From contig JACEVL010000419.1 of the NCBI GenBank assembly GCA_020284085.1, positions 283,501 through 347,500 on the forward strand: a stretch of DNA of 64,000 nucleotides. Reading direction: 5' to 3'. Below the pieces are notes generated by a model, which was given only the letters and a program-made list of their open reading frames with translations, had not been told where the DNA came from and ran no database searches. How positions within the stretch are numbered: the stretch's first letter is position 1; the number at the start of each line of letters is the position of its first letter. This document shows positions 27,236-33,916 of the stretch, piece by piece. The translations under genes and the position numbers were made by a program. The DNA is from Aporrectodea caliginosa (lineage: Eukaryota; Annelida; Clitellata; Crassiclitellata; Lumbricidae).

Positions 27236-28292
27236 TATTTATTTATTTATTTATTTATTTATTGATTGAAGCCATTGTTCAACAGGTTGAGACAAGTGGC
27301 GATGCATACATTGTGGCAAGTGGCCTGCCAATACGGAATGGCAGTACTCATGCCTCGGAGATTGCAAATTTTTCCCTGCAGCTTCTCAACTCCATTCTGA
27401 AGTTTCAGATTCCACACATGCCAGACAAAGTACTTGAAATCCGGATCGGACTACACACAGGTCAGAAACAGGAACAATATTATTTTATTCTGACCGTGTG
27501 TAGAATGCTCCATATCTGGAGACATTCCAGTCAGATTTAAAACCTATCTTTGCTGAACTATCATGTGACTGTCCTAATGTCCTTGAATGCTGAACTCGTC
27601 TAGAGCGTCCATTTCTCGGCCTCGGCTGTGCTACGGCGCTTTCGATGAGAGACATATTATGATGACGCCAAGGAATCGACTACGGTGGCGTCCCACACGA
27701 GGCTCCTACTCGCCCGCCCGCCCGCCACGGTATCAGAGTAAGGTCATCAGGTCTTTTGCCAACTGATCGAGGCAGGTCCGGCTGTTCCTTCACCGCCAGG
27801 AAACCAGCCTCCTCCCCCTTGGGAGACCCCGGCAGAAGACGTCGTTCAGTCACCGTACCTAGCGATCCTGCCGAACCCGAGAGGACTTGACAACCCGTGA
27901 GTGCCTCTGGCATCAACTGTAGCTCCACACCGGCAGAAATGTAGTTGGCAGATGGTTGCACCCAGTCTCAAGCCAACGGCAATCCTCACCGCGTCGTCGT
28001 CGCTCAGACGAAGGCTACAAGAGGCGATAGGCAGAGCGCGTGCTGCGCTGAGACTGTCCACGAGGCATGTATTCACCTCCCTCAGAATGAGGGCTAGATC
28101 CCAAGCGGCCTGGGATTGGGGCGTCTCGCAGGTGACATCGCTGCTCCCAGTCCTCCTCCGCCATTCCTCCAGGCTGCACAGATAGCGGATGTCTGCTGTT
28201 GCAGAAAGCTCTCGAAAGATGGACGATTGCAGCTCGAGGGTGTTATTATCATCATCGTCATCATCATCATTATCATCATCGTCTTCATCGTT

Positions 28293-28327
<35 letters not shown>

Positions 28328-31093
28328 GATCATCATCCCGAGAGCTTACAGTATTTGTAATAATTTAAATGAATTTGTGTGTGAGCAAACTTTACTATTT
28401 ATTTAAAGGTATAAAATAACAAAACTTAGATCTATGAAGTTGTTTTTCTGTGGTGACATGTAGCTCTGAATGGGTGTTTGTGGTGCACGGCTGTAGGTCC
28501 TGTGCTGGCCGGAGTCGTTGGTCAGAAGATGCCGAGGTATTGTCTGTTTGGTCACGCAGTCAGCACTGCTTACATCATGGAACGAAGTTCTCCGGGTATT
28601 TACTTCAGTAGTCGGATATGTTGTTTAATTATTTCTCTTTTTAATCGCCAGTGATGTGGTGTCGAGACCGCCGTCTTCGTCTCGAGACCGAAAAATGCAG
28701 TCTCTGTCTTGGTCTCGAATGTACCGGTTTTGGTTTTGGTCTTGAAAGGTGCGGTCTTGGTCTCGAATGTACAGGTCTTGGTCTTGAAAGGTACGGTCTT
28801 GGTCTCGAATGTACCGGTCTTGGTCTTGAAAGGTGCGGTCTTGGTCTTGGGCGTCTGGTCACTGTCATTGGCCTTTTGTCTTGGCCCTGCGCCTTTGGTC
28901 TTGGCGTTGGGTGGGAACGAGAGTGGAATACTGAAATGTTAAATGTTGTTGAGAATTGCCGGTTATTGGAAGTGACGGTCATTTAGGGACTTCTGAGATA
29001 GCTTCGAATTCATGCGACTATCCGCCAAGGACAAAGCGAGAGAGAACCTCGTTGTTCGCTTCGTATCAGAAGCGACAAGAAAACGTTGAGGCATAGTTAT
29101 CCCTGATTTCTAGTGCTTTTGTGGCTAGTTAGGCTTACACTGGTGTAGTTTCTCGAGGCAAAATCAGTATTCGGGCAAGCGTTGCAGATCAGGTATTGGT
29201 GGGGAATTTTTCTCTATACTGGCAAAGTTTTTGTATCCCGCAACAGCTGCACCTGTTGAGTTCAGCTGTAATGTGCTCTTCATGACACCTCACAGACTTG
29301 GGGACAAAACTATAACTATAAATATAATGAACATCTGATGTGAATTATGGGAATATGTAGCACTACAATTGAGAATTGCGTCTATGTTCTTCAGGCTTAA
29401 GTCTTGGTCCTAGACAATGCGGTCTTGGTCTCGGTCTTGGTCATGGACCACTCGATCTTGGTCTCGGTGTTGGCCTTGGAATTTTGGTCTCGTGCACAAC
29501 ACTGATAATCGCTGTAGAAAGACTGATGACTCATTAGCCTGGCATTTAGAATCATTCTTATTTATCATACACCGTTGTTAAAATGACACGGAGATACATT
29601 ATGACCTGGTCTTTTAAGAAATTTGGTCCGATTTATTTGGAAAGGCTTTTCACGAGATTTCAGAGAATTGACGTGATTCGTGGTAGCAAAATAATGATTA
29701 CTGCAGTTCTTGCCTCTGGACAGAGTAATCTGACTTTGTCAACACCCTCCGTTGAGTTACTGTAAAGTCTGGCGATTTGATTTGTGAGAAATGCGTGTCA
29801 TTTGCTGTCGTCTTTGTTTTGTCCAACAGCAAATTCAATTCATGTCAGTGATACAACATTCAAACTACTTAATGACACAGGCGCCTACAAACTGGTCGAA
29901 CACACTAAAATAGATTACGAGGTGAGATGGCTTCAACATATTTTATGGCTTAATTCGTCAGTTGTGGCTAGAAGTAATGTTTCCCACTATAAATCGAGTG
30001 ACTTATCAGACGACGTTATCATGGTGCATAAGCATCATTCGACGGCTCGTCACTTCAAGTGATAATAATAATAATAACAATAATAATATTTTCGTTTATT
30101 GAAACAATCCAGTTGACAAACCGCAACCGGTTACAGTGTACAATTCTGCAATTCAAACAATTCACAAGAACACAAAATTAATGACAGAAGACATAATACA
30201 CCGTGCTAATAGCAGCCTACAAAGCTTATCCGCCCTACGGTGCTCGAACTCGGTACCTCTCGCTCTCTATGCCGGTGTGTTATCCAATGCGCTATCGCCC
30301 CCACCCCCACGATAGCGCATTGGATAAGTTAGATTGTAGGGAAAGGATCATAGTCTATAGGATAACCCGGACGAAATCCGACAGCTAGTACACTAGGATC
30401 AATGGTCGCTATGATCTTTGATTGATTTAATTGGTATTAAGAAATAAATTAAAATGGTAATTGGCATTAATAGAATAAGGTCAAATGGTGATTGGTATTA
30501 ATGGAATAATTCCAATTATTAATTGGTATCAAAACTTGGTGTATTGGATAGCGCTGGTGAAGTCGTGGAAGAGTTGTCAAGGTGTTATTTTTGCTGTCGT
30601 TTTCTTTGGCTACGAATCCGTCAGACTCTGGGACCCTGCCTCTCAGTGTCACTTTCGTGTGACACCGAACATTTATATAGCGCCTTTTCAAGAACTAATG
30701 TCACTGACTAAAGCTTTACCTTGCCCCACCGATGTTAACGGAATTGAAATCATGTAACTGTAGATTCTGTTACTACATTATGCAGAAAACTAAGAGACTA
30801 ATTATGGCATAGATATGGTTAAGATTAACTGCTGTTACTTTTAGGGTAAACAAGAAATGCAGACTTACCAATTACTTGGCAAGGTTCTGAAGCGTGTGTC
30901 ATCGCCTGATATTCACGCAAGACGAGCCTCGTTCTCAGGGCGTCTGCCAAGTTCCCAACCACCTGACTCGGATCTTCCGACTCCTGCAGCTTCAATTGAC
31001 CTAACTACGCGAAGACCTTCGTTGATAGGACGTCTTTTAAGTGGACTTGACATTTCCAACAGGCGACCCTCGCTTCCTGGCAGCATCACATAG
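7012..31093 (+). CDS. Receptor-type (membrane) guanylyl cyclase, natriuretic-receptor-like; 18 exons, 5' end missing
   Basis: Eighteen GT-AG exons join in one open frame (about 870 residues, entries below). Family knowledge: single-pass receptors that turn extracellular ligand binding into cGMP synthesis. Seen in order: the end of an ANF-receptor-like ectodomain (exons 1-3), one hydrophobic membrane span (exon 4), a kinase-homology domain with SHGHL in place of the HRD loop and DYG in place of DFG (exons 5-11, typical of natriuretic-type receptors), a helical dimerisation segment (exon 12), and a class III cyclase domain (exons 13-17). The tail ends at TAG 31091-31093. Metal-binding Asp residues are present (SDIV, GDAY) as are the guanine-recognition Glu and Cys, but the NxxxR transition-state pair reads SxxxI. 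About half of a normal ectodomain and the signal peptide are absent and must lie upstream. All exon phases agree, so the gene looks intact. The exact paralogue is not assignable. Confidence 0.9.
7560..7945 (-). mobile_element. Non-LTR retrotransposon C-terminal remnant
   Basis: Minus-strand frame with [37 protein letters not shown], the usual 'LRSA...LxVPR...RSFxxxGPxxWNxLP' end of CR1-like polyproteins. In intron 1 of the guanylyl cyclase. Confidence 0.75.
7975..8290 (+). mobile_element. Non-LTR retrotransposon endonuclease/RT-linker remnant
   Basis: Plus strand reads [16 protein letters not shown] (SDHLP/S is the last endonuclease motif) and [20 protein letters not shown], then [18 protein letters not shown], with a frame change near 8105. 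Truncated at both ends. Confidence 0.75.
8349..8600 (-). mobile_element. Dispersed repeat, LINE 3' end with GTAA tail
   Basis: AGTAAGTAAGTATGGTCTTT, TTTGCAAATGCACAATGGGA and AAACATCGAAGTAATAATAT are shared, with small changes, with 58370-58475. The TTACTTACT tail and position of AATAAA-like sequence recall the family A 3' ends. Confidence 0.65.
8996..9986 (-). mobile_element. Mariner-like DNA transposon with decayed transposase
   Basis: Terminal inverted repeats of 29 bp: 8996-9024 (ATTAAAAATGAGAACATCGC, GTTCAATC) and 9958-9986, one mismatch. A TA target duplication is compatible with the ends. A minus-strand frame at 9305-9685 holds [27 protein letters not shown], the block just before the second catalytic Asp of mariner-type transposases, and after a frame change NLTFIEP. 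Frameshifts and the loss of the QDGAPAH motif mark it as dead. In intron 1 of the guanylyl cyclase. Confidence 0.85.
9305..9700 (-). pseudogene. Mariner-type transposase pseudogene
   Basis: Central part of the transposase of the element above: [39 protein letters not shown]. At least two frame changes; the DG of the QDG motif is not found in frame. Confidence 0.75.
10130..10620 (+). mobile_element. Non-LTR retrotransposon 3' end (family G), copy 1
   Basis: Reads [20 protein letters not shown] then stops; downstream GTGTCCTTATTTATCGGATC and a weak GATTGATT end. Matches the copies at 25670-26335 and 26700-27270. In intron 1 of the guanylyl cyclase. Confidence 0.7.
10752..10884 (+). CDS. Guanylyl cyclase exon 2 (ectodomain)
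   Basis: Acceptor CTTGTAG and donor GTGAGAC. It encodes [20 protein letters not shown] and ends FPG, with an N-I-S glycosylation sequon. It matches the ANF-receptor helix in which the family has an 'AxxxYDAVxL' pattern. Phase 0 in, phase 1 out, which fits both neighbours. Confidence 0.85.
11302..11505 (+). CDS. Guanylyl cyclase exon 3 (ectodomain, membrane-proximal)
   Basis: Acceptor GTGTTTCAG and donor GTAAGT. It encodes [20 protein letters not shown], then VGYYND, an N-E-T sequon and [12 protein letters not shown], the usual end of the ligand-binding domain just before the membrane. No Cys is seen in the juxtamembrane stretch. Phase 1 in and out. Confidence 0.87.
11735..11905 (+). mobile_element. 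Family D LINE 3'-end fragment
   Basis: GAGACTGTCTTTCGCTTTAA, CTTACCTCTTCCAGT, CAGCTTCAATGTGCAATTCT and ACAGTTGTATTGTAT align with 35955-36090 at the end of the 33917-36010 element. Confidence 0.75.
12169..12253 (+). CDS. Guanylyl cyclase exon 4 (transmembrane helix)
   Basis: Acceptor AATTTCAG and donor GTAGGC. The whole exon is one hydrophobic helix ([20 protein letters not shown] and onward, ending LLCLLHR), the single membrane span of the receptor. Phase 1 in, phase 2 out. Confidence 0.88.
12535..13460. mobile_element. hAT-like non-autonomous element, TTGCTACA target duplication
   Basis: Identical 8-bp flanks TTGCTACA (12527-12534 and 13461-13468). Ends CAGTGGCGGCGCTACAGCAG and, in reverse complement, CAGTGGCGGCGCCAGCT. 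GACCTGCT motifs recur near both ends. 926 bp, no transposase frame. In the intron before exon 5 of the guanylyl cyclase. Confidence 0.92.
13532..13625 (+). CDS. Guanylyl cyclase exon 5 (juxtamembrane to kinase-homology domain)
   Basis: Acceptor TGACTGTAG and donor GTTAGC. It encodes [20 protein letters not shown] and then [11 protein letters not shown], the start of the kinase-homology domain. Phase 2 in, phase 0 out. The hAT-like element at 12535-13460 ends only 71 bp upstream of this exon. Confidence 0.85.
14250..14449 (-). mobile_element. tRNA-derived SINE (type 1)
   Basis: Minus strand starts GGGGCGCGGTGGTTTAGGGG (A-box-like TGGTTTAGGGG) and continues with B box GGTTCGAATCC, then GTAGGGACC...GTCCTTCACTCGC. 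A second copy is at 60405-60545. Flanked by GTATT repeats. Confidence 0.85.
14583..16560. mobile_element. Long copy (1.98 kb) of the GTRTCACGAAATAGAGTATCC TIR family
   Basis: Ends CGGTATCACGAAACAGAGTA on the left and, in reverse complement, CGGTGTCACGAAATAGAGTA on the right. Subterminal inverted pair TTTATCCCCCCGGAT / ATCCGGGGGGATAAA around CTATACCGGTATAG. No transposase found; the longest internal frames (15017-15454 -, 15027-15320 +) overlap each other and look like nothing known. It sits in a tRNA-like SINE. The target duplication is short (CG or CCG) and cannot be placed uniquely. Confidence 0.85.
15379..15426. repeat. Perfect 19-bp hairpin
   Basis: TAAAAGAAGGAAGACAAAT and its exact reverse complement separated by 10 bp, inside the 1.98-kb TIR element. 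Confidence 0.95.
16611..17543 (+). other. Intron sequence without recognised features
   Basis: Rest of the intron before exon 6 of the guanylyl cyclase. Several short frames on both strands; none resembles a known protein or joins the gene in phase. Confidence 0.4.
17544..17672 (+). CDS. Guanylyl cyclase exon 6 (kinase-homology domain, Ser/Thr-rich insert)
   Basis: Acceptor TCTCTTAG and donor GTATTC. It encodes 43 residues rich in Ser and Thr ([18 protein letters not shown]). In natriuretic-type receptors this region carries the regulatory phosphorylated serines, so a similar role is inferred. Phase 0 in and out. Confidence 0.8.
18073..18817. mobile_element. hAT-like non-autonomous element, GTACGTAC target duplication
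   Basis: Identical 8-bp flanks GTACGTAC (18065-18072 and 18818-18825). Ends TAGAGGTCTGCGGGTA and, in reverse complement, TAGGGGTCTGCGGGTA. Many TACCCGTACCCG / CGGGTACGGG subterminal motifs in opposite orientations. The middle is a GTA/GTG/GCA triplet repeat (18325-18460). 745 bp, no transposase. Confidence 0.93.
19310..19390 (+). CDS. Guanylyl cyclase exon 7 (kinase-homology domain N-lobe)
   Basis: Acceptor GTCTCTAG and donor GTCAGT. It encodes [20 protein letters not shown] and ends EFMK. The VVVKL-type segment sits where the kinase beta-3 Lys lies. Phase 0 in and out, 27 codons. Confidence 0.83.
19792..19968 (+). CDS. Guanylyl cyclase exon 8 (kinase-homology domain)
   Basis: Acceptor TGTGTGCAG and donor GTATTT. 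It encodes [20 protein letters not shown] followed by [17 protein letters not shown], closely matching the FIGAC...YCPRGSL hinge of natriuretic-type receptors. Phase 0 in and out. Confidence 0.9.
20170..20365 (+). CDS. Guanylyl cyclase exon 9 (kinase-homology domain, pseudo-catalytic loop)
   Basis: Acceptor TTTGTTAG and donor GTATGA. It encodes [16 protein letters not shown], then TNCVID and KITDYGL. HRD is replaced by HGH and DFG by DYG, as expected for a pseudokinase of this receptor family. Phase 0 in, phase 1 out. Confidence 0.9.
20587..20873. mobile_element. 287-bp MITE with 42-bp terminal inverted repeats
   Basis: Left arm 20587-20628 begins TTAGTATAGAGTTTCAGTC; right arm 20832-20873 is its reverse complement with few mismatches. 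Inner part non-coding. Target duplication not resolved. In the intron between exons 9 and 10 of the guanylyl cyclase. Confidence 0.85.
21110..21271 (+). CDS. Guanylyl cyclase exon 10 (kinase-homology domain C-lobe)
   Basis: Acceptor TCATTATAG and donor GTAGGG. It encodes [11 protein letters not shown] and then [19 protein letters not shown], the APE and DVxxFGxxxxE elements of the C-lobe. Phase 1 in and out. Confidence 0.9.
21815..22016 (+). CDS. Guanylyl cyclase exon 11 (end of kinase-homology domain)
   Basis: Acceptor ATTCAACAG and donor GTGAGT. It encodes [16 protein letters not shown], then [18 protein letters not shown], the CWxxxPxxRPxF signature closing the kinase fold. Phase 1 in, phase 2 out. 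Confidence 0.9.
22155..22281. repeat. ATT microsatellite
   Basis: (ATT)n with a short AATAATAAT interruption; probably the tail of the SINE-like repeat that follows to about 22540. Confidence 0.95.
22282..22540 (-). mobile_element. Diverged tRNA-type SINE copy
   Basis: ATTCGTTTATTTATTGAAAC, then GCAGCCTGCAAAGCGCTCAT match the 3' half of the SINEs at 30062 and 36330. The tRNA-like head is not clear here. Confidence 0.55.
23231..23371 (+). CDS. Guanylyl cyclase exon 12 (dimerisation helix)
   Basis: Acceptor TATTCTTCAG and donor GTATTT. It encodes [20 protein letters not shown] and then [15 protein letters not shown], the coiled-coil signalling helix that links the kinase-homology and cyclase domains. 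Phase 2 in and out. Confidence 0.92.
23558..23681 (+). CDS. Guanylyl cyclase exon 13 (cyclase domain, first metal Asp)
   Basis: Acceptor TTCTTTAAG and donor GTTCCC. It encodes [20 protein letters not shown] and then [14 protein letters not shown]. The SDIV Asp (23634-23636) is one of the two metal ligands. The usual Gly of VGFT is Gln here. Phase 2 in, phase 0 out. Confidence 0.92.
23787..24170 (-). mobile_element. AAT microsatellite and LINE 3' end
   Basis: (AAT)n 23787-23864, then GACGATTTCTATAGCGCCGT, which matches GACAATTTCTATGGCGCCGT at 61928-61947, the 3' end of the LINE on the minus strand at 61905-62690. Coding sequence not readable here. Confidence 0.6.
24506..24574 (+). CDS. Guanylyl cyclase exon 14 (cyclase domain)
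   Basis: Acceptor AACGTTGCAG and donor GTCTGT. It encodes [20 protein letters not shown] and ends VYK, matching the family LLNDLYxxFDxxI helix. 23 codons, phase 0 in and out. Confidence 0.9.
25265..25535 (+). mobile_element. Family A LINE 3' end
   Basis: Reads [20 protein letters not shown] and [14 protein letters not shown] then stop, matching the ends of the copies at 3132-3449 (-) and 46661-46882 (+). Tail TTGAATAAAGAATATACTTA followed by CTTA repeats. Confidence 0.88.
25670..26335 (+). mobile_element. Family G LINE 3' end, copy 2
   Basis: [20 protein letters not shown] then decayed coding; GGTGTCCCTACTTAGCGG at 26149; tail TGATTGATTGATT and TTTATTTA at 26245-26325. Confidence 0.8.
26700..27270 (+). 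mobile_element. Family G LINE 3' end, copy 3, abutting a splice acceptor
   Basis: [13 protein letters not shown] region, GGTGTCCCTACTTAGCGG at 27058, GGGATCTTTGATCCC palindrome, then a TGAT/TTTA tail 27186-27265. Exon 15 of the guanylyl cyclase begins at 27286. Confidence 0.82.
27286..27460 (+). CDS. Guanylyl cyclase exon 15 (cyclase domain, second metal Asp)
   Basis: Acceptor TGTTCAACAG and donor GTCAGA. It encodes [19 protein letters not shown] and ends IRIGLHTG. The Glu at 27289-27291 is the guanine-recognition residue and the Asp at 27301-27303 is the second metal ligand. The acceptor lies about 15 bp after a retrotransposon tail. Phase 0 in, phase 1 out. Confidence 0.92.
27605..28245 (-). 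mobile_element. GC-rich retroelement C-terminal remnant
   Basis: Minus frame with [37 protein letters not shown], like the '[10 protein letters not shown]...CRCG...DxxGLHxLSC' block that follows the RT in some invertebrate non-LTR elements. Several frame changes. Base composition differs sharply from the flanking introns. Confidence 0.65.
28246..28330. repeat. TCA triplet microsatellite
   Basis: Imperfect (TCA)n/(TCG) run between the retroelement remnant and unique intron sequence. Confidence 0.9.
28497..28595 (+). CDS. Guanylyl cyclase exon 16 (cyclase domain, transition-state segment altered)
   Basis: Acceptor CGGCTGTAG and donor GTATTT. It encodes [20 protein letters not shown] and then [12 protein letters not shown]. 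The guanine-recognition Cys is kept (28541-28543). The family reads FGDTVNTASRM at this point; here the Asp is His, the Asn is Ser (28562-28564) and the Arg is Ile (28574-28576). Phase 1 in and out. Confidence 0.9.
28649..29504. mobile_element. hAT-like non-autonomous element rich in GGTCTTGGTCTC repeats
   Basis: Flanks TTAATCGC (28641-28648) and ATAATCGC (29505-29512), 7 of 8 identical. Ends CAGTGATGTGGTGTCGAGAC and, in reverse complement, CAGTGTTGTGCACGAGACC. GGTCTTGGTCTCGAATGTAC repeats fill 28690-28860 and recur at 29400-29490. 856 bp. Confidence 0.85.
29830..29921 (+). CDS. Guanylyl cyclase exon 17 (end of cyclase domain)
   Basis: Acceptor GTCCAACAG and donor GTGAGA. It encodes [16 protein letters not shown] and [12 protein letters not shown], matching the IHVSxxT...L segment that ends the cyclase fold. 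Phase 1 in, phase 0 out. Confidence 0.88.
30062..30325 (-). mobile_element. tRNA-derived SINE (type 3) with a hairpin head, copy 1
   Basis: Minus strand: A-box-like TAGCGCATTGG, B-box-like GAGTTCGAGCACC, a body ending in TTCAATAAACG, and an AAT-rich tail (plus coordinates 30062-30090). At its head GTTATCCAATGCGCTATCG and its reverse complement flank a CCCCCACCCCCA spacer. Same layout at 36330-36560. Confidence 0.82.
30845..31093 (+). CDS. Guanylyl cyclase exon 18 (terminal exon, Ser-rich tail)
   Basis: Acceptor ACTTTTAG; stop TAG at 31091-31093. It starts [13 protein letters not shown], the GKGxMxTYWLxG end of cyclase domains, followed by about 65 residues with three near-repeats: [18 protein letters not shown] and RRPSLPG. 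Each holds an RRxS site of the type used by cAMP/cGMP-dependent kinases. Confidence 0.88.
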   Translation, partial: GKQEMQTYQLLGKVLKRVSSPDIHARRASFSGRLPSSQPPDSDLPTPAASIDLTTRRPSLIGRLLSGLDISNRRPSLPGSIT

Positions 31094-31836
31094 CAGAATC
31101 AATTTTACTGATTATTTGCAGATATTTGGTGCCAGATTATATTGAATCCAGATTTTACCTTGAAAGTAGAGAAGCGAGCATTGGAGTAGCTAAGTATGTC
31201 AGTTAGATGCCTGTGTCAAAGTTGAATTGTCTCCATATGATTGGCAGCTGTGGATGATTATTCCATATTGCTGTTTTATCATCCCGACTTAACAGGTAAA
31301 GGTAACAGGTGGTGGCAGAGCGATATACACCTTGAGTTGGTCGTATTGCCTTCCGCTGTTGCTTTGTTCTTAACAAGTTTCGGTTGTTTTGTTGCGTTGC
31401 TTATTCGCTTCGTAAGTGAGGAGGTCGTTTGAACGATTCATCAGATGCTGTTGTTTGTACGTCGAGAGGTCGGAGGAGGAGGAGGAGGTCGTCCTCTCGT
31501 CTCGCCAAGAGAAACGACATCCGTTGTTTTCACGGAAGCCATCGACCATCAAAGCTCACTTCACATACACAGATGTGGATGCAGATAGTTGTACTATCTC
31601 TCTGCTCTCAATGTACTATTATTATTCACTTGGCTGTGAATGTGTTGTTGATATATGTGGCTGCAACGACTGCAACTCAATACCTTGATTAGAAGTAGCT
31701 GGCTTTTAAAAGTATTTTCGGAAGTTGAATTCTATCAACAGAGGAGTGTTAAGGATGGTTGATAAATTATAATTAAAGTTTGCCATGCTAGGTTCAAAAT
31801 GGATGGATGGCGTCATTGTTCAGACCAGGTGGAGGT
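31094..31836 (+). other. Likely 3' untranslated region of the guanylyl cyclase gene
   Basis: Non-repetitive sequence between the stop codon and the outer transposon at 31837. The only poly(A)-signal-like hexamer I see is ATTAAA at 31772-31777. Short overlapping frames near 31241-31690 show no recognisable domain. Confidence 0.45.
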
Positions 31837-33369
31837 CAGTGATGGGAAGTATTTTAGATACAAATATTTAAATACAATTATTTAAAATACTTTAAATACT
31901 ATCTAAGAATTTTGTACTTCTATTTAAAATACAATAGAATGATAGTATTGATACTTCTACGTAAAATACTTTTTTGGAATATTTTGTACTTTCAATTATA
32001 GTGTTAAAATACTTTTCTAAAATACTTTTGTTTCTCAATAATAACAATAGAACAATGATATTGCAGGCATTAGGTCTGTAATGTTATTATTGGGCTGGAT
32101 AACTAAAGTGCAGCTGGTTGGCAATTATACTGGTTCTGTTGCACACCGGAAACGGAAAACTCTATATTTTTCGTAATTCGTGCGGATTCTAAGGAAGGAA
32201 GTGTTTGCCAATTCCTTTGGGTAACACTTCCTTTGGGTGAAAAAGTCACACATATTTTGATGTTGCAGAACACATCATGATTCATGAATAGGTCTAGCAT
32301 GGTTAAGGCATTTGCAGAATATCATTTGGCGGAACAGAAGCCAGAAGTGCAAAGTCACCATACAGCTGGCTGCTCTTCAAGTGGTGATATCTAATTTCAC
32401 TACCAAACGTTATATGGCTTAAGTGACACAATGTTGAGTGAATGGTGCCATATAAAGGATGCCGAGCTGGAGAAATGTGTTTGCTGGTGTTCATTAAACT
32501 TCTATATTAAGAGTTTGAGTCGTCTCAATTTTATCCGACTTTATTATTTGTGATAAACTTTGGTTGAAAGTATTTTGTACTCACTATTTAAAATAGTTTT
32601 TCCAAACAAGTATTTTAACTTGTATTTAAAATACTTGTATGAAAATGTATACTCAGGGTTTCAATTGTCAAATTTGAATTAGGGGAGTTAAAAAAATTCG
32701 TACATGTCCTGATGTCCTGACCAGAATTTCTTACGAACTTGGAACCGATATATGAGCTAGTGCCCTGCGATTGACTTTCGAGTGGCGCTTTAGAAGTTTG
32801 GAGATTGCAATTACGATTACGTGCTAAGTTGTAGTGGGTGTGGGTGTGGGTGTTCGTAGTTGATTCTTAGCTGTTCCAAAATCGAACAATGAAGAATACA
32901 GTACATATTGGAAAACTCTTTGAGTTTTATTTTTCGACAAAAATGACTTATCTGAAGTGGTAAGAATGAAAATAGAGAAAAAAAACTTGATAGTCTTCAT
33001 TAATGAAGCAAATACTTTCGAACTATAACTAGGTAATCCAACTGTCCTTGGCAAGCCTGTTGCTTTTTCTGGGGCTCCATGCTTGCCCGACTTCAACCAA
33101 CTTATTCTTCTCGGCATTTCATAGAGCGAGAGATGGACCATTGATATATTGTGCGCGAGTCATCGGCCATGTCGTCGATCGCTGATCGACTTCTCCGTCA
33201 TTTCGACGGATTATTTCGTCTAAATGCAGAATTTTCTCAGTAAATTCGACCATGTTGAAGTTTTCTGGTGTTAGGTTTGCGTGCCGGACTTATTCCTCGG
33301 TTTTGTCAAGGATTTTGTGCGTTTGAGGGTATTTAGTTCGCAAGTCGCCTTGTCGCCATGTTATTGCAT

Positions 33370-33730
33370 CAGACCAATCCTTCTGACGTGTACGGTGGTC
33401 GAGTCTGCGCCTTACGATCCGTGTACGCCACCTGTAGCCGAGTGTTTTCGTTTCGGTGGAGGACGACCGATACACGACAAATGCTTTCTCTGCGTACTTC
33501 TTGTGCTTCGACGAATAGCCAGACGTGCGTCATCTTCTACCGGTGAGGGACTGCTCTTCGGCAGCGGCATCGTGTGTGCGAACGCTGTCATTTGTCGTAG
33601 CTCTACTCTATCGACGCAACTTTCTCCAGAAGCTCTGAACATCCATAATGGCCATCTGTCAGCAAGCTGTCGACGGAAATCCGTTGGTTGGTTCCACGTA
33701 TGTGCGTGGGACCACCACAGGTGACTCTTC
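33370..33730 (+). mobile_element. 5' part of the family D LINE
   Basis: VYATCSRVFSFRWRTTDT, CVLLVLRRIARRASSSTGEG and LSTQLSPEALNIHNGHLS match 1846-2316 (-). Frame changes near 33470 and 33680. Separated from the RT frame by about 190 bp that carries a SINE-like repeat. Confidence 0.7.
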
Positions 33731-33734
33731 TAGC

Positions 33735-33900
33735 TTCCTGTGTTTTGCTAAATGATGTAATATTTTAGTTCATAAAGACACTTAACATCATAATAAGCTA
33801 GCGCAGAGAGCGCCTATGAGTAGGTCTCTTGAAAAGGCTCTATGTAAATTCTAAGAATGAGTGAATGAATTTATACCAATCATTAATAAGTCATTTACAG
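33735..33900 (+). mobile_element. SINE-like repeat with GAAT tail
   Basis: GTAGGTCTCTTGAAAAGGCT and GAATGAGTGAATGAAT resemble 39385-39430 and, inverted, 47683-47850. It separates the two parts of the family D LINE. Confidence 0.5.
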
Positions 33901-33916
33901 ATATAACGATCAACCG

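Noticed and set aside
28651..28986. Gly/Leu- or Arg/Pro-rich frames on both strands
   Set aside because: Translations of the GGTCTTGGTCTC tandem motif in a hAT-like element.
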